Shown: positions 17,222 through 26,263, counted from the first letter of the stretch. The stretch: 64,000 nucleotides of DNA from Pseudomonas fluorescens (GCF_902497995.1 NZ_CABVII010000013.1:62001-126000), one strand, 5' to 3'. The notes: generated from the letters alone by a model not told the origin. Made by a program: numbers and translations.

Positions 17222-18790
17222 TTATCTCCCGGCCGTCGATTCGTTGAAGACCGGCAACGAGGGCTTGGTCAGCCGGTCGCCGGTGGTGTATTGGGGGGAT
17301 GTTTTTTCGATGTGCTGGATGACGGTTTCTTCGCGCTTGAGGTCGATCGAGCGGCTCAACCAGTAGTAGGCCAGCCCCGAGACGATCAGCCCGACGAGCC
17401 AGGCGATGTCGATGCTGCCGAGCGCCTTGGCCAGCGGGCCGACATAGACCTCGCGCTGCTCGACGCCGTCGTAGATGTAGAAGAACGGGATCATCGAGAT
17501 GAAGCCGATGGCGTACGCGGCAATGCCACGCAGGCCCCAACTGCCGTAGATATTGCCGTGGGGCATGAAGAAGTGCGGGATGGCGTAGCGGCCCTTGCGC
17601 ACGAAGAAATAGTCGGTGAGGTTGACCAAGGTCCAGGGCACCAGGAAGTACAGCATCACCACCAGGTAGATGCCCAGCACCGACAGGCCTTTGCCCGAAC
17701 TCTGGATGCTCAGGGCCACGCCCAGTTGCAGCAGGATCACGAACGCGATGGCCAGGATCCGCGCCCTGCGGGTCGGCTCGATATGCTTGATCGAGTCGAC
17801 GCAGGTCAGGGTGGTCAGCTTGGCGCTGTAGATGTTCATCGCGATGACCGGCAGGAACGCCAGGATCGTGACCACCACTACGGCCGTACCCATGAACGGC
17901 GACACGGTGTTACCCACTTGACCAAGGGCGACCAGCACGTCGGTGGAATGCAGGTGATCGGCCAGCCAGCCACCCACGGAAATCATCCAGGCGCCGGACA
18001 ACGAGGCACCGACAAACACCACCGCGATCAATTTACCGCTGGAGGTGTTCTTCGGCAGGTAGCGCGAATAGTCGGACACATAGGGCGCGTAGGCAATGTT
18101 GTAGCTCGCCGCCGCGGCGAACTGGGCGATGAAACCGGTCCAGTTGAAACCCAAAGGTGCGGGGGCCACTTCGCCGGCGGCCAGTATCGGCATCGGCGCA
18201 TCGGGCACCCAGCCCATCAGCACCGCCAGGGTCACCAGGCCGTACAGCGGCAGCGACAGAAACAACGCCCATTTGAAACTGCGGTGCATCCAGTCATGAC
18301 CGAGGATCGCCAGGACGGCAGCCGGTACCGTCACGGCCACCGCCACCACAATGGGGTTGAAGCCAAATAGCGTATGCAGGCCCTGCATCATCAATACCAG
18401 GTTGACGATGTTGAAACCGGCGAACACGAACAGCGTCGCCAGCAGCACCAGGATCACCCCGCGATAACCGAACTGCGCACGGGACTGGATCATCTGCGGC
18501 AGCCCCAGGTGCGGGCCTTGCGAACCGTGAAAGGCCATGAACAGAGTGCCGAACATGATGCCCAGCGTGCCGGCGAGCGTAGTCCAGAGCGCGGTCAGGC
18601 CGACGCTCGGACCCACGAAGCCGATGGTCATGGTGAAGAAGGTGAAATTGCCTAGAAACCAGAACGGCCCCTGGCTCGACAGTTTGTCAGTGCGTTCGCT
18701 CTCCGGGATGAAATCGATCGAATGCCCTTCGACGATGGGTTTGTTGTCGAGGATAGACAGGCTTGGGGCGGCTTTGGCGTCAATGTTCAT
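17222..18790 (-). CDS. NCS1-family nucleobase/cation symporter-type permease
   Basis: A 522-residue membrane protein with about 12 hydrophobic segments. It belongs to the purine-cytosine permease/NCS1 group: the first helix region reads GPFWFLGNFTFFTMTIGFVGPS, and the centre carries AASYNIAYAPYVSDYSRYLP, a typical NCS1 block. NCS1 proteins import nucleobases, allantoin, hydantoins, thiamine and similar small polar nitrogen compounds with Na+ or H+. Its position between the aldehyde dehydrogenase and GMC genes suggests uptake of the cluster substrate, perhaps a guanidino compound (inference). It is 2 bp from the GMC gene. Confidence 0.85.
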   Translation of the reverse strand: MNIDAKAAPSLSILDNKPIVEGHSIDFIPESERTDKLSSQGPFWFLGNFTFFTMTIGFVGPSVGLTALWTTLAGTLGIMFGTLFMAFHGSQGPHLGLPQMIQSRAQFGYRGVILVLLATLFVFAGFNIVNLVLMMQGLHTLFGFNPIVVAVAVTVPAAVLAILGHDWMHRSFKWALFLSLPLYGLVTLAVLMGWVPDAPMPILAAGEVAPAPLGFNWTGFIAQFAAAASYNIAYAPYVSDYSRYLPKNTSSGKLIAVVFVGASLSGAWMISVGGWLADHLHSTDVLVALGQVGNTVSPFMGTAVVVVTILAFLPVIAMNIYSAKLTTLTCVDSIKHIEPTRRARILAIAFVILLQLGVALSIQSSGKGLSVLGIYLVVMLYFLVPWTLVNLTDYFFVRKGRYAIPHFFMPHGNIYGSWGLRGIAAYAIGFISMIPFFYIYDGVEQREVYVGPLAKALGSIDIAWLVGLIVSGLAYYWLSRSIDLKREETVIQHIEKTSPQYTTGDRLTKPSLPVFNESTAGR

Positions 18791-18854
18791 GATGGGCTCT
18801 TATTTTTGGAAGATCATGACGGATAACTGCATTCTTTTCGGTGAACGCCTTTCC

Positions 18855-18959
18855 TGTGGGAGCGGCGATGCGGCGATCCGACTTGCTCGCGAAAGCGGCG
18901 TGTCAGTCAACATTGATGTTGAATCAGATGGCCCCTTCGCGAGCAAGCCCGCTCCCACA
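18855..18959. repeat. REPIN doublet with an internal insertion in one arm
   Basis: The left arm starts GTGGGAGCGGC but is broken by GATGCGGCGATCCGAC before resuming with TTGCTCGCGAAAGCGG. The right arm CCTTCGCGAGCAAGCCCGCTCCCAC is intact. The spacer CATTGATGTTGAATCAGA is shared with other doublets here. The same insert occurs at 48105 and 62938. Confidence 0.8.
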
Positions 18960-18979
18960 CGGGTTGAGTCAGCCATGAC

Positions 18980-20488
18980 TCAGGGCAGGGTGATCCAGAC
19001 CGCCTTCGTTTCGAGCAGATAATCGAGCTGCTCCGCGCCCAGGTCCTTGCCGAATCCGGACTGCTTGTAGCCACCGAACGGCATCGACGGATCGAGGGTG
19101 CCATGGGCGTTGACGTAGACCGACCCCGCTTTCAACCGTGGGATCAGGCTGTGCACCTTTCCAAGGTCATTGGAATACAGTGCGGCCGCCAGGCCATAAG
19201 GCGAGTCATTGGCCAGGGCCAGCGCCTCTTCCTCATCGTCGAACGGCGCGGTCACCAGCACCGGGCCAAAGATTTCTTCCTGGACGATGCGCATGTCGTT
19301 GCGGCAATGGGCAAAAATGGTCGGCTCGACGAAGAAGCCGGGGCCATCCACAGGCTGGCCGCCGTAGATCAGTTCGGCGCCTTCCTGCTTGCCGGTTTCG
19401 ATGTAGTCGGTCACTCGCTGCTGCTGCAACGCCGAGACCAGCGGGCTGATGAAGCAGTCGGGATCCAGACCCGGCGCCATCTTCAAGGTCCGGGTGTAGG
19501 CGACCAGTTCGCGCAGGAATTCGTCGTAGACGCTGCGATGAATATAGGCCCGCGTACCGGCATCGCACACCTGGCCCGAGTTGAAGAACACGCCGTTGGC
19601 GATGGCCTGGGCGGCGGCTTTCAGGTCGGCATCGGCCAGAACGATTACCGGTGATTTTCCTCCGAGTTCCAGGGTAAGTCGCTTCATTTCGTCCAGCGCC
19701 GCGCGGCCGACGGTGCGTCCGACCGGGGTCGAACCGGTGAAGGTCAGCTTGTCGATGCCCGGGTGGGTGGCCATGGCCGCACCGACCACACTGCCGCGAC
19801 CGGTGACGATATTGATCACGCCGTCCGGGATGCCGGCTTCCTGCACCAGTTCAGCGAAACGCAAGGCCGACAGCGAGGTCAGTTCGGCGGGCTTGACCAC
19901 CACGGTGCAACCGGTTGCCAGCGCCGCACCGAGCTTCCAGGCCATGGTCTGCAGTGGGAAATTCCACGGCACGATGGCGCCCACCACCCCCACCGCTTCC
20001 TTGCGCGTATAGGCCAGGTAGTTGCCCGGCAGCGACGGCTCGACGGTGCGCCCGTGAAGCTTGGTGGCCCAACCGGCGAAATAGCGCAGGGTATCGACCG
20101 TGCCCTGGATATCGACATCCCGGGCGAAGGCCGCTGACTTGCCCATGTCGATCGATTCGATTTCGGCCAGCTCGGCGGCGTTGCTTTCAATCAGGTCGGC
20201 CAGGCGTTGCATCATCCGTTCGCGCTCTGCCGGTTTGGCCTGACGCCAGGCGCCACCGTCAAATTGCGCGCGGGCGGCTTGCACCGCGCGATCCAGATCC
20301 GAGGGGGTGCCCATGGGAATACGGGTGATCAGGCCTGCGGTCGACGGCTCGATGACATCGGAAGTCTGCCCGTCGCTGGCCTCGACAAAGGCGCCGCCGA
20401 TGAACATCTTCTGCGCCTTGCCGAGGAAGGTCTGGGTGGCTTCGGAGACGCCGAATTTCTGCAGGTAATTTTTGACGATCGTGTCCAT
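18980..20488 (-). CDS. NAD(P)-dependent aldehyde dehydrogenase
   Basis: A 502-residue aldehyde dehydrogenase. PWNFPLQTMAWKLGAALATG is the cofactor region, FTGSTPVGR the Rossmann turn, LELGGKSPVIV carries the general-base Glu, and FFNSGQVCDAGTR the catalytic Cys. It oxidises an aldehyde to a carboxylate. It sits between a ureohydrolase and an NCS1 permease, so the substrate may be a guanidino- or amino-aldehyde (inference); betaine aldehyde or phenylacetaldehyde-like substrates are other options for this subfamily. The second ATG (20488) is chosen because AGAGGG is 7 nt upstream; the ATG at 20494 is only 1 nt from it. Confidence 0.87.
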   Translation of the reverse strand: MDTIVKNYLQKFGVSEATQTFLGKAQKMFIGGAFVEASDGQTSDVIEPSTAGLITRIPMGTPSDLDRAVQAARAQFDGGAWRQAKPAERERMMQRLADLIESNAAELAEIESIDMGKSAAFARDVDIQGTVDTLRYFAGWATKLHGRTVEPSLPGNYLAYTRKEAVGVVGAIVPWNFPLQTMAWKLGAALATGCTVVVKPAELTSLSALRFAELVQEAGIPDGVINIVTGRGSVVGAAMATHPGIDKLTFTGSTPVGRTVGRAALDEMKRLTLELGGKSPVIVLADADLKAAAQAIANGVFFNSGQVCDAGTRAYIHRSVYDEFLRELVAYTRTLKMAPGLDPDCFISPLVSALQQQRVTDYIETGKQEGAELIYGGQPVDGPGFFVEPTIFAHCRNDMRIVQEEIFGPVLVTAPFDDEEEALALANDSPYGLAAALYSNDLGKVHSLIPRLKAGSVYVNAHGTLDPSMPFGGYKQSGFGKDLGAEQLDYLLETKAVWITLP

Positions 20489-20515
20489 TTTCATGCCCTC
20501 TGTGCGGCGGTCAGA

Positions 20516-21520
20516 TCACGCCGAGGCCGTGGTGGTTTCGCTCAAGGCATGCCGCGCCCGGGCCCGCTCGTGGAAGATGAAACCGATGCTGTTGAGCAGC
20601 AGTTGCGCCGCCAGGATCGAGGTCATGCCGGTCGGGTCATAAACGGGCGCCACCTCGACCAGGTCCATGCCGACGATGTTGCCCTGGCTGCGTTTGGCCA
20701 GGGCCTGGATGATTTCCAGCACTTCGTAGTAGAGGAAACCGCCATGGCTCGGCGTGCCGGTGCCGGGTGCGATGGAAGGGTCGAAACCGTCGATGTCGAT
20801 GGTGATGTAGTAGTTGATGTTCTGCGGGATCAACGCCAGCACACCGCCGACGCCCAGGCGGCGCACGTCGCGCACCGAGAGGATCTTCGAGCCGGCCGCA
20901 TGGGCTGCTTCGTAGTCATCGCGATTGGAGGAAGACACGTTGCGGATGCCCATCTGGGTCATGCCGACGATGTGGTTCATTTCGGACGCGCGGCGCAGCG
21001 GGTTGCCATGGCCGTAGCGCACGCCATGGCGTTCGTCGACGAAGTCCAGGTGTGCATCGAAATGGATGATGTGAATCGGGCCACGCCCTTCGAAAGCCTT
21101 GATCACCGGGGCGTGCACCGAATGATCGCCACCAAGCACCACCGGCATGACGCCGGCATCGAGGATCTTGCGCACCGCATACTCGGTGTTCTGGTTGCTG
21201 GTGACCATGTCGGTATGGACGATATCGGCGTCACCCACATCCACCATGCGCACGTCGGCGGCGGTCAGGTACATGACGTCATCTTCGTGGTCGTAGGCAC
21301 CGGCATGGCCGAAGGAGAACAGTGTCGATGCCTCGCGAATGCCCCGTGGCCCGAAACGGGCGCCGGAACGCCACTGGGTGCCCATGTCGTTGGGCACGCC
21401 GAGTACTGCGACGTCGGCATCCAGGGCATCCCAATCGGTGCACACCGGGGATTTGCCAAAGGTGCAGTGCCCCACGAATGGCAGGTTCAGACGACCGGAT
21501 TCATAACCGTTATTCGACAT
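20516..21520 (-). CDS. Ureohydrolase (agmatinase/guanidinobutyrase family)
   Basis: A 334-residue arginase-superfamily enzyme that hydrolyses a guanidino group to urea and an amine. Metal-binding blocks are all present: VVLGGDHSVHAPV, IIHFDAHLDFVDE and ITIDIDGFDPSIAPGTGTP. The family includes agmatinase (SpeB), guanidinobutyrase (GbuA) and guanidinopropionase (GpuA); the sequence alone does not decide which. The start is the ATG after GAGAGG; a GTG 5 codons earlier overlaps that ribosome site. It is the first gene of the cluster and is divergent from a LysR gene, an arrangement like gbuA-gbuR of P. aeruginosa. A downstream aldehyde dehydrogenase agrees with a guanidino-acid route. Confidence 0.87.
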   Translation of the reverse strand: MSNNGYESGRLNLPFVGHCTFGKSPVCTDWDALDADVAVLGVPNDMGTQWRSGARFGPRGIREASTLFSFGHAGAYDHEDDVMYLTAADVRMVDVGDADIVHTDMVTSNQNTEYAVRKILDAGVMPVVLGGDHSVHAPVIKAFEGRGPIHIIHFDAHLDFVDERHGVRYGHGNPLRRASEMNHIVGMTQMGIRNVSSSNRDDYEAAHAAGSKILSVRDVRRLGVGGVLALIPQNINYYITIDIDGFDPSIAPGTGTPSHGGFLYYEVLEIIQALAKRSQGNIVGMDLVEVAPVYDPTGMTSILAAQLLLNSIGFIFHERARARHALSETTTASA

Positions 21521-21632
21521 TTCAAGCCTCTCCACTTCTTGTTATCGGCTTGGCGGACTGCAAGGCGACCGCCGTTGGAGTGACTATGGGCGCAGGTTTT
21601 CGTGGAAAAAATGCCAAACATCAGATACTCAT

Positions 21633-21647
21633 ATCGGCATTACCGAT
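21633..21647. promoter_or_regulatory. Candidate LysR operator in the ureohydrolase/LysR divergent region
   Basis: ATCGGCATTACCGAT has 5-bp inverted arms and includes the T-N11-A pattern of LysR sites. It is 25 bp upstream of the LysR start codon and within the divergent promoter region. Function inferred. Confidence 0.4.
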
Positions 21648-21671
21648 GCATCCACACGCCGGAGGTCCAAG

Positions 21672-22586
21672 GTGATCCAGCTCCACGATGTCGATCTGAA
21701 ACTGCTCAGGGTGTTTGCCACGATTGTCAGGTGCGGCGGCTTTTCCGCCGCGCAGGCGGCGCTGAATGCCGGCCAGTCGACCATCAGCGAACAGATGACT
21801 CATCTGGAAACCCGGCTTGGGGTCAAACTCTGCCAACGGGGGCGCAGCGGCTTTCGCCTGACCGAGCAAGGCGTGGCGATCCATGAAGCCACCCAGCGCC
21901 TGCTCTCGGCGGTGGAAAACTTCTGCATGGACGCCGACGTGCTCAAGCAGCACATCAGCGGCAAGCTCAACCTGGGCATCATCGACACCACCATTACCGA
22001 CCCGGACTCACCGCTGCCGCGCACCACCCAGCGCTTCGTGTCCAGGGGCCATGACGTGCACCTGAACGTGTACGTCGGCACCCCGGCGGAACTGGAAGAA
22101 CGCGTACTCGACGGCCGCCTGCACCTGGCCATCGGGCACTTCCCGATCCACGTTCCCGGCCTGTTGCATTCACCGCTGTATCAGGAAGCCCTGGGGCTGT
22201 ATTGCGGGCGGCGGCATCCGCTGTACGGCAGCAAGGCCGAGGGCGACGAACTGCTGGAAGAGATTGCCGCGAGCCGGATTGTGGTCAGGGGCTACATGCA
22301 GCAATACGACCTGGAACACCTGGGCGTCAGCAAGGCCGCGGCCACCGTGGACAACATCGAAGCCCTGGCCATCCTGCTGATCTCCGGTGCCTACCTGGGT
22401 TTCCTGCCGGTGCACTTCGCCACGCAGTGGGTCAAGACCGGCGAAATGCATCAGCTGGCGCCCACCAGCCTGCAACTGATGTCGCCGTTCGATGTGATCA
22501 CCCGACGCGGCACTGCCCCGCCGCCGATCTTGCAGGCTTTTCTCGAGGACCTTGACGCCTGTTCTCGAAAGGCAGCCAGTCACTGA
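21672..22586 (+). CDS. LysR-family transcriptional regulator of the ureohydrolase cluster
   Basis: A 304-residue LysR regulator starting at GTG, preceded by GGAGG with a 6-nt gap. The helix-turn-helix is in residues 5-64 (RCGGFSAAQAALNAGQSTISEQMTHLE) and the effector domain follows. It is divergent from the ureohydrolase gene across 151 bp that contain a LysR-type palindrome, so it probably controls that cluster. The effector is probably the pathway substrate or an intermediate (inference). Confidence 0.87.
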   Translation: MIQLHDVDLKLLRVFATIVRCGGFSAAQAALNAGQSTISEQMTHLETRLGVKLCQRGRSGFRLTEQGVAIHEATQRLLSAVENFCMDADVLKQHISGKLNLGIIDTTITDPDSPLPRTTQRFVSRGHDVHLNVYVGTPAELEERVLDGRLHLAIGHFPIHVPGLLHSPLYQEALGLYCGRRHPLYGSKAEGDELLEEIAASRIVVRGYMQQYDLEHLGVSKAAATVDNIEALAILLISGAYLGFLPVHFATQWVKTGEMHQLAPTSLQLMSPFDVITRRGTAPPPILQAFLEDLDACSRKAASH

Positions 22587-22667
22587 CAGACACTGCTCGC
22601 CACAATTGAACAGTGCCCGGCATACTGATTGGCGCAGTCATCTCGTTCGCCACCTTGCAGGCCAGTC

Positions 22668-24176
22668 ATGCGCATCCACGTCACCTTCATCGACCGCGTC
22701 GGTATCACCCAGGAAGTACTGGCCCTGCTCGGCGGGCGCAGTTTCAATCTGGATGCCGTCGAGATGGTGCCGCCCAACGTGTACATCGATGCCCCGACCC
22801 TCGGTGCCGATGTGCTGGAGGAACTGCGCGAGGCCTTGCTCGGCGTGCGGGGTGTGCAAGCGGTGACGATGGTCGACATCCTCCCGGGACAACGTCGCCG
22901 CCTGCAGCTGGATGCCTTGCTCGCGGCCAGCATCGACCCGGTGCTGGCCGTGGATGACCGCGGCCATGTGCTGCTGGCCAATCCCGCGCTGATCGCCCTT
23001 TGTGGCCGTGAGCCGGCGGGTGAGCCGCTGACGGCGCTGTTCGACGATCCCGACTTGCAACGCACACTGATCGAACACGGCTACCGCTTGCCCATGCACG
23101 AAGTCAGCCTCGCTGGCCAGACCTTGCTGCTCGACGCGATGCCGATCACCGATGCCGGCGCCCTGCTGACTCTGTATCAACCGAACCGCATCGGCGAACG
23201 CCTATCGGCGCTGCACCATGACCATGCCGAAGGGTTCGATGCGCTGCTGGGCGAGTCCCCGGCGATTCGCACCCTCAAGGCCCGCGCCCAGCGGGTGGCC
23301 ACCCTCGATGCACCGCTGCTGATCCAGGGCGAAACCGGCACCGGCAAAGAACTGGTGGCCCGCGCTTGTCACGCCATCAGCACTCGGCGTGATGCGCCCT
23401 TTCTGGCCCTGAACTGCGCGGCACTGCCGGAAAGCCTCGCCGAAAGCGAGCTGTTCGGCTACGCCGCCGGCGCCTTCACCGGCGCGCAACGGGGTGGCAA
23501 ACTCGGCCTGCTGGAACTGGCCGACCAGGGCACGGTATTCCTCGACGAAGTCGGTGAAATGTCGCCCTACCTGCAAGCCAAGCTGCTGCGCTTCCTGAGC
23601 GATGGCTGCTTCCGTCGGGTGGGTGGCGATCGCGAGGTCAAGGTCAACGTGCGGATCCTCAGTGCGACCCACCGTGACCTGGAGAAAATGGTCAGCGAAG
23701 GCAGCTTTCGCGAGGACCTGTTCTACCGCCTGAATGTACTCAACCTGCAAGTGCCACCGCTGCGCGAACGCGGCCACGACATCCTGCTGATGGCCAATCA
23801 CTTCATGCAACAGGCCTGCGCACAAATCCAGCGCCCGGTCTGCCGCCTGGCGCCGGGCACGTACCCGGCGCTGCTCGGCAACCGCTGGCCAGGCAACGTC
23901 CGGCAACTGCAGAACGTGATCTTCCGCGCCGCCGCCATTTGCGAGAATCCGTTGGTGGACATCGATGACCTCGACATTGCCCGGACGGCCGTGGAGCGCA
24001 AGAACGACGGTGAGGTGGGCAGCCTGGAGGCGGCCGTCGGTGATTTTGAAAAGAACCTGCTGGAACAGCTTTACCGCAGCTATCCGTCGAGCCGTTTATT
24101 GGCTGCACGCTTGCAAACTTCGCATAGTGCGATTGCTATTCGGCTGCGTAAGTATGGGATTCCGGGGAAGCTTTGA
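22668..24176 (+). CDS. gcsR: Sigma-54-dependent TyrR/GcsR-like enhancer-binding regulator
   Basis: A 502-residue regulator. It has an N-terminal ACT domain (MRIHVTFIDRVGITQEVLAL, residues 1-75), a PAS-like domain (about 80-190), an AAA+ domain with Walker A GETGTGKE, a GAFTGA loop (AAGAFTGAQRG) and Walker B VFLDEVGEM, and a C-terminal HTH (SSRLLAARLQTSHSAIAIRL). The GAFTGA loop, which contacts sigma-54, is absent in E. coli TyrR and suggests a true sigma-54 activator such as GcsR, which senses glycine and activates a gcv operon in P. aeruginosa. No gcv genes are adjacent, although glyA lies 0.8 kb downstream. The symbol is tentative; PhhR-like function is the alternative. Start by the ATG that begins the ACT domain. 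Confidence 0.78.
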   Translation: MRIHVTFIDRVGITQEVLALLGGRSFNLDAVEMVPPNVYIDAPTLGADVLEELREALLGVRGVQAVTMVDILPGQRRRLQLDALLAASIDPVLAVDDRGHVLLANPALIALCGREPAGEPLTALFDDPDLQRTLIEHGYRLPMHEVSLAGQTLLLDAMPITDAGALLTLYQPNRIGERLSALHHDHAEGFDALLGESPAIRTLKARAQRVATLDAPLLIQGETGTGKELVARACHAISTRRDAPFLALNCAALPESLAESELFGYAAGAFTGAQRGGKLGLLELADQGTVFLDEVGEMSPYLQAKLLRFLSDGCFRRVGGDREVKVNVRILSATHRDLEKMVSEGSFREDLFYRLNVLNLQVPPLRERGHDILLMANHFMQQACAQIQRPVCRLAPGTYPALLGNRWPGNVRQLQNVIFRAAAICENPLVDIDDLDIARTAVERKNDGEVGSLEAAVGDFEKNLLEQLYRSYPSSRLLAARLQTSHSAIAIRLRKYGIPGKL

Positions 24177-24238
24177 TGTGTTTGCTGATGACTTTTGCAG
24201 GCCTGTAAATCGACATACAAGAACATCCTCGTAATACC

Positions 24239-24542
24239 TTTAAACAAGGCCAATCGGTTGCCATTACCGGTCCCAGTGGTGCGGGAAAAACCACCTTGCT
24301 GGAAACGCTGGCCGGATTGAATGCTTCGGTCAGAAGTCAGTTGAGCATCGACGGCCTGCCGGTTTCCAGGTTGAGCGCCCTGACGCACTTGAGATGCCTG
24401 AGGTATTGTCCTCAATCACCGCAGTTTCTAGAAGGTCATCGTCATGCAGGACGGCGCGATTATCGACGACGGTCCCTGGTGTGAGTTGGTCCATAGGACG
24501 GCAATCAGAACACTGCTGAGCGACCTTCAACCGCGAGCGTGA
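24239..24542 (+). pseudogene. Remnant of an ABC-transporter ATP-binding protein
   Basis: In one frame 24239-24434 reads FKQGQSVAITGPSGAGKTTL, which is a Walker A region, and goes on to a Q-loop-like PQSPQFLEG. At about 24432 the coding shifts frame to KVIVMQDGAIIDDGPWCEL and ends at TGA 24542. This is the end region after Walker B and the H-loop. The signature motif, Walker B and most of the nucleotide-binding domain (some 80 codons) and all of the N-terminal part are gone. It resembles the ATPase half of a CydD/multidrug-type exporter. The rest of the 24177-24999 gap holds no gene that I can see, only a REP doublet near its end. Confidence 0.7.
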
Positions 24543-24883
24543 TGCTTTGGCGAAAAGCTGCTTGCGATAGCGTTGCAGCTGACCTGCCGACAGCGACTTG
24601 CATCGTGGTGTGTGTAAACCGCTACAGCGTATCGAATTCGATACAACTCTGCGCAGGCCCCGCATTCCTCCAGTTCGACTCCCTCTGTGTTCCAACTTCC
24701 ACCGTACCTGTATTGATTTCAATACGCAAAGCTCAGTCATTTCTCACGAAAATATCTCAACTTATTGATTTTTAAAGAATAACTGTTATTGGCATCGCAC
24801 TTGCTCGTCAACCTCCACTGCCGACCACAGCCGGGAAAAAAACGACTCATCACCCGGCGCGGGATAGCTAGAACACCGCATCC

Positions 24884-24958
24884 CTGTAGGAGCGAGGCTT
24901 GCCCGCGAAGCTTTTAGCGGTCTCAAGGGCCTCTTCGCGGGCAAGCCTCGCTCCCACA
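24884..24958. repeat. REPIN doublet
   Basis: CTGTAGGAGCGAGGCTTGCC and the inverted GGCAAGCCTCGCTCCCACA enclose about 30 bp. It is of the GAGGCTTGCCCGCGAA subtype and lies 42 bp upstream of glyA. Confidence 0.8.
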
Positions 24959-24999
24959 AGGGCATGTCATACCTTCCAAGAACAACAGAGGATTCCACC

Positions 25000-26256
25000 A
25001 TGTTCAGCAAGCACGACCAGATCAAAGGCTACGACGACGAATTGCTGGCGGCGATCAACGCCGAGGACGCGCGGCAAGAGCACCACATCGAATTGATCGC
25101 GTCGGAGAACTACACCAGCCAACGGGTGATGGAGGCGCAAGGCAGCGGGCTGACCAACAAGTACGCCGAAGGCTATCCGGGCAAGCGCTATTACGGCGGC
25201 TGCGAGCACGTCGACGTGGTCGAGCAACTGGCCATCGATCGCGCCAAACAGCTGTTTGGCGCCGACTACGCCAACGTCCAGCCACACTCCGGCAGCCAGG
25301 CGAACGCCGCGGTGTACCTGGCGTTGCTGCAAGCCGGCGATACCGTGCTGGGCATGAGCCTGGCCCACGGCGGCCATTTGACCCACGGCGCCAAGGTCAG
25401 CTTTTCCGGCAAGCTCTACAACGCGGTGCAGTACGGCATCGACACCGACACCGGGCTGATCGATTACGACGAAGTCGAGCGCCTGGCGGTCGAGCACCAG
25501 CCAAAAATGCTTATCGCCGGGTTCTCCGCCTATTCGAAGACCCTGGACTTCCCGCGCTTCCGTCAGATCGCTGACAAAGTGGGTGCCTATCTGTTCGTCG
25601 ACATGGCCCACGTCGCAGGACTGGTGGCGACCGGTTTGTACCCGAACCCGCTGCCGTACGCCGATGTGGTCACCACCACTACCCACAAGACCCTGCGCGG
25701 CCCTCGTGGTGGTTTGATCCTGGCCAGGTCCAACCCGGAACTGGAGAAAAAACTCAACGCCGCCGTGTTCCCCGGTGGCCAGGGCGGACCGCTGATGCAC
25801 GTGATCGCCGCCAAGGCCGTGTGTTTCAAGGAAGCGCTGGAGCCTGCCTTCAAGACCTATCAGGCGCAGGTGATCCGCAACGCCCAGGCCATGGCGAAAA
25901 TCTTTATCGACCGTGGCTACGACGTGGTGTCCGGCGGCACCGACAACCACCTGTTCCTGGTCAGCCTGATCCGCCAAGGCCTGACCGGTAAAGACGCCGA
26001 CGCCGCCCTCGGCCGCGCCGGTATCACCGTGAACAAGAACGCCGTACCGAACGATCCGCAATCGCCGTTCGTGACCTCCGGCCTGCGCATCGGCACCCCG
26101 GCGATCACCAGCCGTGGTTTCAAGGAAGCCCAGAGCGTCGAGCTGGCGGGTTGGATCTGCGACATTCTCGATCACCTTGGTGATGCCGATGTCGAGGCCA
26201 ATGTCGCCCGTCAGGCCGCTGCGTTGTGCAGGGATTTCCCTGTGTATCGCGACTGA
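25000..26256 (+). CDS. glyA: Serine hydroxymethyltransferase
   Basis: A 418-residue PLP enzyme that interconverts serine and glycine with tetrahydrofolate. It contains IELIASENYTS near the N-terminus, the folate/PLP region GYPGKRYYGGCEHVDVVE, SLAHGGHLTHG, and the PLP-binding lysine in TTTTHKTLRGPRGG. Length is normal. The start is the ATG after AGAGGA; an upstream in-frame ATG at 24964 overlaps the REP element and is unlikely. It is single, with its own terminator. Pseudomonas genomes usually hold two or three glyA copies; this one is not inside a gcv operon, but a GcsR-like regulator is encoded 0.8 kb upstream. Confidence 0.95.
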   Translation: MFSKHDQIKGYDDELLAAINAEDARQEHHIELIASENYTSQRVMEAQGSGLTNKYAEGYPGKRYYGGCEHVDVVEQLAIDRAKQLFGADYANVQPHSGSQANAAVYLALLQAGDTVLGMSLAHGGHLTHGAKVSFSGKLYNAVQYGIDTDTGLIDYDEVERLAVEHQPKMLIAGFSAYSKTLDFPRFRQIADKVGAYLFVDMAHVAGLVATGLYPNPLPYADVVTTTTHKTLRGPRGGLILARSNPELEKKLNAAVFPGGQGGPLMHVIAAKAVCFKEALEPAFKTYQAQVIRNAQAMAKIFIDRGYDVVSGGTDNHLFLVSLIRQGLTGKDADAALGRAGITVNKNAVPNDPQSPFVTSGLRIGTPAITSRGFKEAQSVELAGWICDILDHLGDADVEANVARQAAALCRDFPVYRD

Positions 26257-26263
26257 ATGTCAG

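Noticed and set aside
17220..17540. N-terminal extension of the GMC dehydrogenase frame
   Set aside because: Overlaps the NCS1 gene in another frame; the FAD motif should be close to the N-terminus, as it is from 17219.
21521..21671. Possible sigma-54 promoter (TGGCA on the minus strand near 21612) for the ureohydrolase gene
   Set aside because: No GC element at the -12 distance; the T-rich stretch after it does not fit the -24/-12 consensus.
24967..26175. 402-codon minus-strand frame over glyA
   Set aside because: Antisense shadow of serine hydroxymethyltransferase.
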